DNA of 64,000 bases, from NCBI GenBank assembly GCA_023014365.1, contig JAEBUN010000028.1, positions 558,001-622,000 of the forward strand, given 5' to 3'. Below are positions 40,399 to 51,434 of this stretch, piece after piece. The notes below the pieces were generated by a model. That model was not told the DNA's origin. It saw nothing but the letters and a program-made list of their open reading frames with translations, and did no database searches. Both the position numbers and the translations under genes were made by a program. The stretch is from Lepiota brunneoincarnata. Taxonomy: Eukaryota; Basidiomycota; Agaricomycetes; Agaricales; Agaricaceae. The stretch's first letter is position 1. Every line of letters begins with the position of its first letter.

Positions 40399-43300
40399 CA
40401 GTGAAACTACTTCTGAAACCCTACAGTTTCTGAAGTTGAATGGCACAAATTATTACACATGGGCCAGCAGCATGAAGGCTGCCCTTCAAGCAAAGTATTT
40501 ATGGGGAATCATTTCCAGTCGTGAACACTGTCCCACCAAACCTCCCTCTCATTACCATCCTCCTCAAAGTACCCAAGGATCTCAGACCAATCCCTCATCA
40601 TTTGTAAAAGACAAAGCCAAGGACTTGGGAGGGGTTGATGTTCCTATTGATATTGAGTTGCAGGACTACAAGAACTGGGAAGCTACTACGGAGAAGTACC
40701 TTTGTTGGCTTTGGGCAGATGATGCTGCCCAAGGTCTCATTCTAGGGGCTGTCGACTTTGCTCAACAGGAGCATATTGCCTCATTCGAGACATTGGAGGA
40801 TATGTGGGACCACCTCTGTACGATCTACGTTACACAATGTCAAGGAATCAATGTCCATTATCATTTTCAAGATTTATACTCGAAGAGATGGGATGGTACT
40901 ACACCTATGTCCGACCATATTGGATTCTTCTTGAGTATCCGTCGTCATATCTTGGATGCTGGTCAAACCCTTGATGATTTTCATATTATTCATGCCCTCC
41001 TTTCATCCTTGCCACACTTGCATATCTGGGATGTTGTCAAACAAAACCTCCTTGACAAAGGAAATAATCTTACCCTTGAGATGGTCACTGCCAAATTGAT
41101 TGCTGTACATGATCGAGTTGCTCACGATGAGCAAATGGACCAATCTGAGAAGAAATTTTATGTGAAGCAGCTAGCACTTGCTTTGAGGATGAATGACACA
41201 TTGGGTGGAAGTTATAGTGGTGGTGAAGGAAAGAAAAGAAAGGGTAAATAGAAGGGTAAAGGTAAATGAGAACCCAAACCCAATGATATGTGCCACAACT
41301 GTGGTGAAAAGGGCCATTGGAGTCCTTCTTGTACCAAGCCGAAGAAGCTGAAAAATGAATCAAAGAATATTGGTAATGCAAACATTGCTATTGATGAATT
41401 AAAGCCTACCAAAAGTTGTGAAATTGGACAAGTTTTTGCAACCTTCCATGCTTCCGATATGCCTCTTGGCCTCTTGCTTGATAGCACAGCAACCTGTCAT
41501 ATGGTTGCTGACCATGCATTATTCTCCGATTACCAGAAAATTCACGCACAACATATATCAGTTGGTGGTCAACATCAAGTACCTGTTGAAGGTCATGGAT
41601 CAATCACTATACGAATGATGCACAATCCAAGGAAATTTTCTGACTTAACTCTTGAAGGTGTCCTCCATATCCCATGTCTAGGCATAAATTTGATCAGCCT
41701 AGGAACTCTTCAACATGGTGGTGCGCAAATTAAAGGACTCAATGATGGACTTGCTCTCATTCACAATGGATTGGAGTTCATGCAAGCAAAATTAATTGGG
41801 ACATTGGGCACAATGTATCGGATACTATGCTCTGAAACAATTGGCCATACTGCATATATAGCTCAAGAGTCGACCATGCATCTTTGGCACCATCAAATGG
41901 GCCACCTTGGACCTAGGAGAATCAAGGATATGGCTGATCGTGGACTTGTGAAAGGACTCACAATTCAATCCCCTGGTGAATTTGACTGCTTATGTAGTGG
42001 TTGTGCTCATGGAAAATCAAGTCAAGCTCCTCTTCCTGACACAAGCGAAACTCAATATACGAAGATGGAATTACTTGTTATGGATCTCACCGGTCCTATG
42101 CCTGTCCCCACTTGGGATGGTTGCTTATATGCCCTTGTTGTTGTTGAGGTGAGCTGTCACTATCCAGTTGGAAGACTGCTGAAAAGCAAAGAGGATGTGG
42201 GTATAGCTGTGCGGGATATCGTTTCAATGCTTGAACGACAATCAGGGCTCCAGACACGACATTTACAAACTGATAGCGGAAACGAGTTTGTAAACTCTGA
42301 AATGAACGAATTCTGTCAACAAAATGGTATCATTCATGAAACAACGACCCCATACACACCTCAGCAAAATGGGATTGCTGAATGAGCAATCGCTGTCTTT
42401 TTTGAAATGGTGCATTGTATGATCCATGCCACCAATATCGATGTCAGGTATTGGGGGGAGGCATTCATGTATGCCGTCTACATCCACTCCTTGACCTCCA
42501 CATTGGCTTTAAAAGATAAAGTACCATATGAGGCATGGACTGGTTGCAAGCCAAACATATCACACCTTCAAATTTTCAGATCCCTTGGGTGGGCTCATAT
42601 ACTGAAAGAAGTTTGGCATGGAAAACTCGAATCACAAGCTGTTCGTGTTCGCCTACTTGGCTGGTGGACTGATGAAACCAAAGGCTATCGACTTGAGGAC
42701 CTCAAAAATGGCAAACTTATCACCTCACATGATGTTGACTTCAGCAAGGATGAAACACCAAGCAAGTTGGCTTCAATTGATGTTGGACTCACACAGTCAA
42801 CAGCTGAAGAAGTTGATGAATTAGTGGATACAGTAGTAACTCAAGATGCTCGAGAACTTACTGCACCTCCGGACAGATTTATTGTTGAGGAATCATCGAC
42901 TCCTGAAAGTCCTTCTGTTCCTTTTACCATGCCACCTCAATCCCCTTGAGAGTCAGATGTCCCCCCTCCTCTGAAAAAGTCGAAGAAGTGGGAGAACCTT
43001 CCTAGAAGGGAATTACCCACTTGCAAGTGTCGTCCCCCTCTGCGATATGGTCAAGATAACGAATCTGCACTTGTTAGTGGGCACATGGCTTTTGTTGCTA
43101 TAAATATTGAACCAACTTGCAAGGAAGCCATGTTATCTCCTGATGCTGAAGGATGGAAGACTGCTATACAGTCTGAATATGCTCAATTAGAAAAAAGAAG
43201 GGTTTTTGAACCAGTAGATGTGTTGCTGGAAGGAAAGAAAGCCATGGGAAGTAAAATTGTCCTTTGCCGTAAACTTGACGAGCATGGGAATCATGTCAAG

Positions 43301-44716
43301 TTCAAGGCCCAGATCATTGCCCAGGGATTCTCACAGATTGTGGGAATTGATTTCACTGAAACATTCTCCTCCATTGCAAAATTCACTACCCTTCAAGTGT
43401 TCTTGTCCCTTGCCGCTTCACTTGACTTTGATATCCATCAAATTGATATTGTAGGGGCTTATCTCAAAGGAAATCTCAATGAGGACATCTATATGAAAGT
43501 GCCAAAGGGAGCTGATGGTATTCAGGACAAAGGCTGGTATTGGAAGCTGAAGAAGGCTTTATATGGTTTAAAACAAGGTGGGCAACAATGAAAGAAATGT
43601 TTGCATGAAACACTATCCCAACTTGGCTTCGTTTGTACAACTGCCGATGATTGTCTCTACATCCTATGGAACAATGGAAGGATTGTTCTTATAGTGCTGG
43701 TATATGTGGATGACATGGCAGTAGCAGGTCCTAATTCTTGTAAGATTATTTCCTTCAAGGAAAATCTTGCTGATTGCTTTGACATCACAGACCTTGGTGA
43801 ACTCCGGTACATTCTGGGCATTCAAATCACTTGAGACCGGTTGCATCACTGTATTTATCTCAACCAGACTGCATACATCCACCAAATTCTCAAACACTTT
43901 AATATGCATGACTCACATCCAGTCACTATTCCCCTTGTTGTGAATCATGATCTATCAAACTCTGGTTGTCCGCAATATGTCAATGAGGTTCAAGCTTATG
44001 AAAAATATGCTCGAGGAATTCATTATCTCTCACCTGTCGGCTCTCTTCTTTTCACCATGCAAACATGACCTGATATTCAATTTTCAGTTGGACTTGTTGC
44101 TCAATTTGCAAGCAACCCTGGAATTCCCTATCTGAGTGCCACTAAGCGCATTCTTCGATATCTCAAGGGAATGGCTGACTACCAGCTTGTTTTAGGATGC
44201 CGAAATAATGGAGAAATTAACTTGGTTGGCTGGAGCGATGCTAGCTGGGCTCAGGATCCGGACACTAGGCATTCGGTTAGTGGTTTTGTCTTTGAACTTG
44301 CTGGGAGTTCAATTTCTTGGTCCTCCAAGAAACAAAGCATTGTCGCCACATCATTGATGGAAGCTGAGTACATAGCTTCATCTACAGCTACCAAAGAAGC
44401 AGTTTGGCTCCAAACATTACTTAGAGAACTCGACTACCCACAAGAAACAGCAACCATTATTCATGCCAATAATCAGGGATGTATTGCCCTGTCTGGGAAT
44501 CCAATTTCTCACTCTCGTGCCAAACATATCGATATACGTTTTCACTTCATCTGCCAAGTTATTGAATGTGGTGATATTAAACTTGAATATGTGTCTACCA
44601 AAGACATGTTAGCCAACATTTTCACCAAAGCTTTACCCCGCAAAGCCTTCATCAAGTTTTGGGAGCATTTGGGAATCATACTTGATGTCCCGTTGAGTGG
44701 GAGTGTCAAGGATTGA
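40388..44716 (+). pseudogene. Copia gag-pol polyprotein, one frame with seven stops
   Basis: 1,442 codons in a single frame. Stops lie at 41,249 (TAG), 41,267, 42,383, 42,947, 43,589, 43,832 and 44,066 (all TGA), each one transition from Gln, Arg CGA or Trp. Order: gag (LNGTNYYTWASSMKAALQAK), CCHC knuckle (CHNCGEKGHWSPSC, 41,291), protease (LLLDSTATCHMV), integrase zinc region (HLWHHQMGHL...CLCSGCAHGK), integrase core (VMDLTGPMP, TDSGNEFV, NGIAE), reverse transcriptase (FTETFSSIAKFTTLQ, VDIVGAYLKG-like block, LVYVDDMAV), RNase H (WSDASWAQDPDTRHSVSGF, MEAEYIA, HIDIRFHFI). Two catalytic positions look damaged: protease DST for DSG, and RNase H HANNQG where ADNQG is usual. Not functional now. 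Confidence 0.93.
44692..44703 (+). promoter_or_regulatory. Copia polypurine tract
   Basis: Purine-rich GTTGAGTGGGAG directly before the 3' LTR, the expected primer for plus-strand DNA. Confidence 0.7.
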
Positions 44717-45032
44717 CGTTGGGACACCTTGTCCATGACATTTCGCTTGTCATACAAGGAGTATGTGAGGAGCACCTGAGTACAGTGGCTCGGAGCTCCT
44801 CAGTTAAGGAGTAATAAGTTTCACCATTTTCTATATGTTTTCACTTTCTCCTAATCGTATATTATAAATATGTCGCATATGCTTGCCTGGAGTCCAGGTT
44901 TCGTCCCTCGGACTCCAGGTATGTTCTAGCACTCTTATTTGCTGTGTAGCTTACACTCAGGTTTCAGCCCTCGGACTCCAGTAATAAATCTCTGCTTGAT
45001 TATCTATACTCTGCGCAAATGTCTCTTCGACA
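44704..45032 (+). repeat. Copia 3' LTR
   Basis: TGTCAAGGATTGACG to TCTTCGACA. Compared with the 5' LTR it has seven extra bases (CGGAGCT) and 11 transitions. Several pairs are TG in one LTR and CA in the other, as expected from decay of an original CG. Confidence 0.93.
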
Positions 45033-45918
45033 TGTCAGAAGGAGAACACCTCATAAAAAGTGTGATAAGTCAACGAGATCAGCCTGGACCAGGCTGAAAC
45101 TCGCTGAGAACAGTCTGAGCATACTCCCAAGCCTTTGCTAAGCAGGGGAGAAGCAGCCAAGCCAGGGGGCTGGCAGAACGACTGCAAATACTCAGAGAAT
45201 AGGCTTCTTGGGGGGAGTGCCCCCAAAGAAGCAAGCGTCGAGGCTGCCCCCGTGGGCGCAGTCGCGTATAAACGAGGGATCTAAAGGGGCCTAAGGGCCC
45301 CTACAGTCTTGTGAAGTTTCAGCCAGAACAGCTGAGGAACGAGCTCTGAACGAGCTCCGCAATCTAAGGATCACAGAGAGGTCAGAGGAGAAACATGTGA
45401 AAAATGTGATAACTCAGCGAGATCAGCTCGGAATGAGCTGAAACTTGCTGAGGGTGTGCCCGGAGCTCCTGTGCACACTTTGTTACCCAGTCCAGCACTG
45501 TGGGGCAAGATGTAGCCCCCCCCCAGGATGATGGGGGAGGCTGGAGGAGATGAGACATGCCTGGGCATGCTCAAAATGTCAGTGGAGGTGCCAGAACCTG
45601 GCACAACCACTGGGAGTGGTGTGCAAACACCCTGATAGTGCTTGCCTTCAACCTAGACCTCAGACCAGTGATTTGGAACCCTGCAGAGCTTCCAATCCTT
45701 TCCCACAGCATTTCCTACAAAAAGGGCAAATTTCCGGTGACCTCCTTGATGGATTGACTTGAAATCTGGTATATGGGAGGGCACACAGGGCCGCTACTAC
45801 CATGCTGGATTAGAAGAAAAATGGATAAGAGGAAGGCCATGAATGGGCTTCCCAACTTGAGAGGAGGTGCAATCTGACCAAATATGTATGGTAATGGTTG
45901 CTAATAAAGGAGCTGCCA
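45033..45918 (-). repeat. Y-type element, antisense, left end cut by Copia
   Basis: Homologous to 47,623-48,068 in reverse orientation, with the same 5' end (CAGCTCCTTYATYAGCAACC in Y sense, at about 45,916). It carries about 430 extra bp relative to that copy, including a second version of a stem-loop motif (45,405-45,450; first at 45,068-45,113). A TATA-like GCGTATAAACG and the palindrome GGGGCCTAAGGGCCCC lie near 45,265-45,300. No convincing ORF. Confidence 0.65.
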
Positions 45919-46543
45919 TTAGTGGTTTGTTCAGAGAATGGTGAACTGGCTCAAGAGGTTAAGATCTACTGTTGATCAATCCTGGGTAAGATCCAGGTTT
46001 ATCAGTTTGAGTTGTTACTATGTCAGTTGTTCTAGTGTGAGTCTGTGGGGTGAGTGGTGGAGTTTAGCCCACCTTGTACACCCTTTAGGAAGGCATTGTG
46101 CTGACCTGCTACCCTGGGGATTACCTAGTTGGGAGGGCAATGGGTTTAGGGTGTTCCACATTTTTGTGCTACCCTATGTAAGTCCAGCCCATTGGCTTTA
46201 GTGCTGCACCAATTAGGGAGGCTGTTAGTGTGCCATCCCATGCCCCTGGGTGCACCACCTATAGGGGAGGCCCTCCCCTGTGTCTATAGCAAGTAAAGCT
46301 CAGTCTGGCATGGGAGTAATGGGTGCTGTAGCACTCATCTCATGCTAAGTGGGCCATGTTAGGATTACATGGAGTTTACCTGCAAGGAACTCCTTGGATG
46401 GGTTCAAGCCAGTGGGGCTTTCTCCCTTACCTTAGTTGGTAGTTATACCATGTATTAGTTGCTTTGTTGTAGCTAGTGCACATGGACTGCGTTCAAGCAC
46501 CATGTTATAAATTGTTGATTTCAAAAAAAAAAAACAAAAAAAA
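45919..46543 (+). mobile_element. CM-LN2 chimeric retroelement 3 (short)
   Basis: The last about 480 bp of module CM, from GTGGTTTGTTCAGAGAATGG, ending at CTCCTTGGAT (46,399). It joins only the last about 125 bp of LN2 (TTCAAGCCAGTGGGG to TAAATTGTTGATTTC) and an interrupted A-tail to 46,543. The CM end is the same as in chimeras 1 and 2, but the LN2 part is far shorter. CG-poor. The right flank is LN1 copy M; the left target copy was not found. Confidence 0.8.
45947..45994 (+). promoter_or_regulatory. A-box/B-box-like pair in module CM
   Basis: TGGCTCAAGAGGTTAAG (45,947-45,963) resembles a tRNA A-box region and GGTAAGATCC (45,985-45,994) a degraded B-box, 38 bp apart. The same pair is at about 58,529-58,577 and, reversed, near 13,135-13,185. 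It is weaker than the SN1 head. It could mark a second tRNA-derived unit inside CM. Confidence 0.35.
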
Positions 46544-47622
46544 GACACCCTGACCAGGCCTCCAGCACAACTGCATCAAAAGGCCTGGCCAGGGCAGCAA
46601 GATGCTGGTCAGCATTGACAACAGGTCCCTTCATCTTGATCAACTCTCAGCAAGGAAGCCTCACTATAGACCAGACATAAGACTGGAGATCTCCATTGTA
46701 TCCCCAACCCAGGAGGGCATGAATGGGATGACCTGGAGCAAGCATGGCATACTGCAACTTGACATGATCACAGAGCTTCCAGAGATGAAGATGGATAGGG
46801 ATCAGGCCTGCAATGGCCCTAACCCCCCCATCAGGCAATGTCCTAAAGATGCTAGTGATTCAGAGTGCAGCCCAACACTGCATCTGGCAGAGATGGTCCA
46901 GAGCACCCTTACACCTAGTGCCCCAGTAGCACCACAGATGAAAGTCATATGTGGCTATAAGAACCACACATGACCAATAAAGAAGGCACTTCTGATCAGG
47001 CAGAAGCCCCCAGATGGAGTAGCCTTGGTAGAGTAAAAGTGAATGTGCTCCCTAAATGTAAGGGCACAATCAAAATAGAAGCCCAGGTACCTCCAATAGG
47101 TCTTGGGCCGAAGAGGGGTAGTGCCAGTGAGTGGGGGAAACCCTAAGTCCACTGGGAGATTCTCACTGGAGTGATCCCATGAGAAGTGAAACAGCTTGGA
47201 CTTGTTGTACTCCATACCAAGTGCAAACTGGGTGAAGGTGTCATGAACTACCTCATAAGATCTATGGAGGATGATGCAGTTTGTGCACAAGTCCCAGGCC
47301 TGTGCCACAATTGTACCATTGTCAATATAAGACAGGGGTAAGAGGCCTGGTTGAGGGAGTCCCCACTTAATAATATACATGGCCAGAGTCAGGTAGAGGC
47401 TAGACAGGACAGGTGAAAGAGTGGACCCCTGGCCCACCCCCACCTCTGCCCAGAATGGTTCAGATAGGAAAGAGTTCCAAGTGTTGCTGATAAACCTCCC
47501 CATGAGATATGACACAAAGAACTTGTCAACACAAGGGGAAAACCCCTGCCTGGCAAGAATTGTGAGAAGTATCCCATGATTAAGGGATGGGAAGAATTGC
47601 GCAATGTTGAAGGCAAGAACAC
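46544..47622 (-). pseudogene. LN1 LINE copy M, reverse transcriptase part (old)
   Basis: Antisense LN1, very CG-poor: VGVGQGSTLSPVLSSLYLTL, YIDNGTIVAQAWDLCTN, YWRYLGFYFDCALTF. YIDN replaces YVDD. It ends at AAGGCAAGAACAC (47,610-47,622), duplicated as AAGGTGAGAATAC at 49,624-49,636 around element Y. Confidence 0.82.
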
Positions 47623-48068
47623 CCAGCTCCTTCATCAGCAACCATTACCATATTTGGTCAGATTGCACCTCCTCTTGAGTTGTGAGGCCCATTCATGGCC
47701 TTCCTCTTATCTGTTTTTATGTGTTTCTCATCTGACTTCTCTGTGATCCTTAGATTGTAGAGCCCATTCAGAGCTCATTCCTTGGCCATTCTGGCTGAAA
47801 CTTTGCAGGACTATAGGGGCCCCCAGGCCCCTCCAGATCCCTCATTTATATGCAGCTGCACCCACATTGGCAGCCTCAACATTTGCTTCTTTGGGGGTAT
47901 CCCTCCTAAGAAGCCTGTCTTCTGTGCATTTGCAGTTGTTCTGCCAGCCCCCTGGCTCAGTTGCTTCTCCCTTGCTTAGTGAAGGCTTGGGAGCATGCTC
48001 AGACCATTCTCAGCGAGTTTCAGCCTGTTCCAGGCTGATCCTGTTGATTTATCACATCTTTTATGGGG
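47623..48068 (+). mobile_element. Y element, left part
   Basis: Starts CCAGCTCCTTCATCAGC next to the TSD. Non-coding. It contains TTTATATGCAGC (TATA-like), the GGGGCCCCCAGGCCCC palindromic stretch and a stem-loop motif (about 48,015-48,050) shared with 45,068-45,113. It is interrupted by antisense SN1 and continues at 49,105. Confidence 0.72.
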
Positions 48069-49104
48069 TTTTTTTTGAAATCAACAATTTACAAGGTATA
48101 GGGCCCTCCCATGAGGGAGGACCCTATTGCTATGCACTCTTGCGAGGCAAGCACCAGATGCACCAGACCCCAGAATCAACTTAGACTCTAACCTGGCTTA
48201 GTCAGTCAGGAGAACCAACAGAGGATTTAGTGCACTTGAGCTGGGTTGTGGGAGACTATCCTGGCCTGCTATGGCTCACGCTTTGCTGGGAAGTTAGTAT
48301 AGAGCCCTGGTTACTGGGCTTCCCATTCCCAGGCAGGTGGTTTGCTGATGCTAACCAGTGCGGATTCCCACCTGTCCCAGGTCTCTGCCTTGCCCACAGC
48401 CAACCACATTGCACTCCCAGAGGTCCATGGACCAGTGGTGTGGAGTTGTTTCATTACCCTAAGCCTGTGCCACCCACTTCAGATGGAACACCCATGGGGG
48501 ATCTAACCGCTCCAAGGTCTGGGTGGCAGACCTCCCCAATCAGCAACCCCTATAGGAGAAGCTGTGGGTAACTCCAAAGCCCCAGTGCCCCACCCTTTGC
48601 CACCTGACCGGATACCTACTACCATGGACTAATGACTGGTACTTACTTGGCTTATGCTGGTGGCACCCAGACCAAGCATTCCCATGTGGGGGGTTACCTG
48701 GCCCCTTATTGGGAGGTTCAATCTGTTTTTGTTAGAATTCCCCTGCTTACCATGTCCTGTGCTTTCACTCCCTTATCGGGCACAGCCAATCTGGTCCAAT
48801 TGAGATCGATCCAGATCTGCCACTTTGGGCTCCAATAATCTCTCCCCCAGATTTACCCCAGATCAGTGATTACCAGTCACCAAATTGAGAACTGAGATCA
48901 AGGAGACTGCTGAATTTCCTCAGAGATAGTTTATCCACCTGAAGAACCAAGCACACAGTAGTATCTGATGACAACCATGCAACCTTTCCCTACTTGACAG
49001 GTATGGAGGATGAGAGGGAATTGAACCCCCAACCTTTCCAGCAGCTATGCACAGCCACCTCTCCCCATCTTTAGTGATCAAAACCACTGGACTAGAGGGG
49101 CCCC
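48069..49104 (-). mobile_element. SN1 SINE copy 5, antisense, near full length
   Basis: Short poly-T (48,069-48,076), antisense SN1 3' end, and body to the 5' end GGGGCCCC at 49,104. A deletion of about 50 bp lies near 48,505. Old: the B-box reads GGTTCAATTCC. No clear TSD is seen against Y sequence. Confidence 0.85.
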
Positions 49105-49623
49105 ATCCACCTACATGGGCATTTGCAGTGAATTAACATTGTTGTGCTATGTGCATGGGGACCATGGACCCTTGTTTATTTAGCAGGTCTTCAGACCTGC
49201 CCTTCTGCATTGGGCTCCCAGGGCCTGCCAGATATTATTCCCACAAGAATTCCCTGTGGTCTGCACTGGGCCCTTTTTAGGTTCCAGTATTTATCCAGAG
49301 GGGAGTATGTAGTACATACTCCCCACTCCAGCCACTGTCCTCTGGGAAGGTGTGGTAGCAGAGTGGGCTACTAGATGGGACTCCATGCATCTGGTACCCT
49401 TTGGGTGCAGGTATGTGCTAACCACTGGGTAGTTTTCCACTTGTTTCTTCACTTCTTGTGGGCAGTTCCCTCCTGAGCTTGGGGTGACACAAGCTCACAT
49501 TGGCAGGTATGCCAGTATGTAGGGTGGACTTTGTAGCTACTTGCCCCCTGTAGTAGGTAGTTGCATGCAGCCTCCCATCATGGCCCACATTATAAATTGC
49601 AGATTTAAAAAAAAAAAAAAACA
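49105..49623 (+). mobile_element. Y element, right part with LN1-type 3' end
   Basis: Non-coding Y sequence ending GCATGCAGCCTCCCATCATG...TTATAAATTGCAGATTT plus poly-A. The last about 60 bp match the LN1 3' end (GCACGCGGCCTCCCTACGCG...AATAAATTGGAGATTT). TAGCAGAGTGGG (about 49,348) resembles an A-box. The TSD AAGGCAAGAACAC/AAGGTGAGAATAC differs only by transitions expected at one CG site and one other C. About 960 bp without SN1. Confidence 0.75.
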
Positions 49624-50128
49624 AAGGTGAGAATACTTGTCTTCAACCCATAAGCCCACCCAGCATGGATCAGGTGCACAAGGTAGGCACCAGCATCTTT
49701 GGTGGACCTCTGGATCACACTGCCAAACTGGTTTGGATGGAACATGCCAAACTTGACAGCCTCAAACTGCAAGTGGCACAAGATCATTTTCTTGATAAGC
49801 TTACCAAATGTGTTAAGAAGGATGATTGGTCTGAACACCTTCAGAGTAGAATAGGAGGGCTTGCCTGGCTTTGGTATAATAACTGATATGCTCTTCTTAA
49901 AGTGACAAGGCCAATGCCTGCACTCCATGCAGGCATTGGCAATCCAACAGACCAGACAAGTAACTGTTGGGCCTGCCAGAATTGACTTGAGGTGCATCTA
50001 CATAATGTGGTCCAGACTGGGCAAAGACAGAGAGGAGCATGTGTGCAAGGCCTCATGCATTTCCAAGTTGGAGAACACTGGCCACTCCTGCACTGGCAGT
50101 GAATCAATCTGATCAAGAACCCTGACAT
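49624..50128 (-). pseudogene. LN1 LINE copy M, RT start and linker
   Basis: Continues copy M: SVIIPKPGKPSYSTLKVFRP, LLNTFGKLIKKMILCHLQFE, up to RVLDQIDSLPVQEWPVFSNL. At 50,128 it joins LN1 ORF1 sequence in the opposite orientation. Confidence 0.82.
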
Positions 50129-50791
50129 TGACTGTGCACTCCCAGGGCTGCCTTCTCATAAGGTGGTCTCTTTTCACAAGCAGGCAACAGCCACTCAGCA
50201 GCTGCCCAGGGCCCCCAAGCCTTGGATGACTATGTCTGGACCTTTGTGCAAGCAGGTCATGCTTACCCTCACAGGGGGTGGTCTCCTGGTTAACCTGGGC
50301 CCTATTGTCTGCATGGAGATTCATCAGGTGGCAGTGGCTACCCTGGCATCTGTGGGCTCAATCATTCATATCAAATGGGTCCAACAGATGGATTTGCACA
50401 TTGTGTGCTACACTATGGTGGTGCCCAGTGAACTAGACATTGGCACTATAGGAACACAGTCTGTGCAAACTGGCCTCAGACCATCATGGATGCAAATCTC
50501 TCTCAGTTGAAGAGCTACCTCAAGCTCCTCAACATGCCTATATTCCAGAGCAGTTAGCCCTGGGTCATGCCCACCAGGGTTGTTAAGGCCATGTAGTGCT
50601 CTGTGTGGTCTGAGTATTTTGTGCTGGCCACCAGGCCTCACATTGTCAAGAACTTGCAGTCTGCTGATACAGCCACAGTATTCTTTGAAATCTGGGACTC
50701 TCAACAGGGTCAGAATGGTAAGACCCTTGCTCAGAGGGTTATTACTATTGATGGCACCCTGTGCAGGATTATCCCTGCCAAGGCCAATCCC
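50129..50791 (+). pseudogene. LN1 ORF1 segment, inverted 5' part of copy M
   Basis: Plus-strand ORF1 core: PGLPSHKVVSFHKQ, MLTLTGGGLLVNLGPIVCME, VPSELDIGTI, then after a one-base change WSEYFVLATRPHIVKN and ITIDGTLCRIIPAKANPC. Several TAG/TGA and frame changes. CG-poor to the same degree as the antisense part. It probably belongs to the same insertion (5' inversion). It is cut at 50,791 by a Gypsy LTR. Confidence 0.75.
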
Positions 50792-51300
50792 TGTAAGGGG
50801 AACTTCAGGTCACTGCTCACAACCTCAAATTTGGAAATCCAATTCCTAACCTCCTAGCACTTGGAAATCCAATTCCCTGCCTCTCTATGTTCAGAAACCC
50901 GATCCCCAGCTTCCCTATGCTCAGAAATCTGATTCTTTGCCTTCCTGCATTTGGAAATCTTATCCCCAGCCCCCTTCAGCCTGGAATCCAGTCCTTTAGC
51001 ACTCCAGTGCTTGGAGTTCCTTCTTACACCCCTCCAATGCAGATGTGAACCCTCACTGGCACATGCGACCCTGTTCTGAGCCCATTCCTGACCATACCCA
51101 CTTTAGACATTCCTGACACCTCATGGCCATTTATGTAGAGTAGATTACTTAACTTGGACTTATAGCAAGTAGTATAAGTAGTGTAGGTGAGCTTGGAGAA
51201 ACCTTACTCAATTCTCTAAGGTTTCCTCCTGCTCAGGTATGTACTTGGATAGATGTCCTGGAATGACACTAAGGTTTTCCTCTACTCAGTTGATGCAACA
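50792..51300 (+). repeat. Ty3/Gypsy-type LTR with 30-bp internal repeats
   Basis: TGTAAGGGGAACTTCAGG to GATGCAACA, about 509 bp; ends inferred from TG...CA and from the gag that follows. A 30-bp repeat with exact spacing (GGAAATCC/AGAAACCC cores at 50,833, 50,863, 50,893, 50,923, 50,953) fills its first part. No second LTR is in the window because the element is truncated by LN1 at 52,465. Confidence 0.6.
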
Positions 51301-51434
51301 TGACAACCAGGTTGCCCTTACAGAAGAATCAAGTCTATTCTCAGAGGACTGGCCATTGACAACACTTGGACAAGCTACACCACTTCTCCTGTGCCAACTA
51401 CACCCTTCTTCTACCTCCTGGCACCTTCTCCAAA

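Larger units (their letters stand above)
40062..45032 (+). mobile_element. Ty1/Copia LTR retrotransposon, full length, decayed
   Basis: 4.97 kb with two LTRs (322 and 329 bp), primer-binding site, one gag-pol reading frame and a polypurine tract. It is flanked by TGTCA at 40,057-40,061 and 45,033-45,037. Domain order protease-integrase-RT-RNase H identifies Copia. The frame has seven stops but no frameshift. The LTRs differ by 11 transitions and one 7-bp length change (counted by eye), so insertion was not recent. Confidence 0.95.

Noticed and set aside
40388..44716. Classical RIP (Neurospora type) as the cause of decay
   Set aside because: Changes concentrate at former CG sites, not CA sites, and full-length repeats such as LN1 copy B remain unmutated despite high identity to copy A.
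45058..45455. Hammerhead ribozyme in Y
   Set aside because: The stem-loop-stem layout is suggestive, but the required CTGANGA and GAAA core is not present in either strand.
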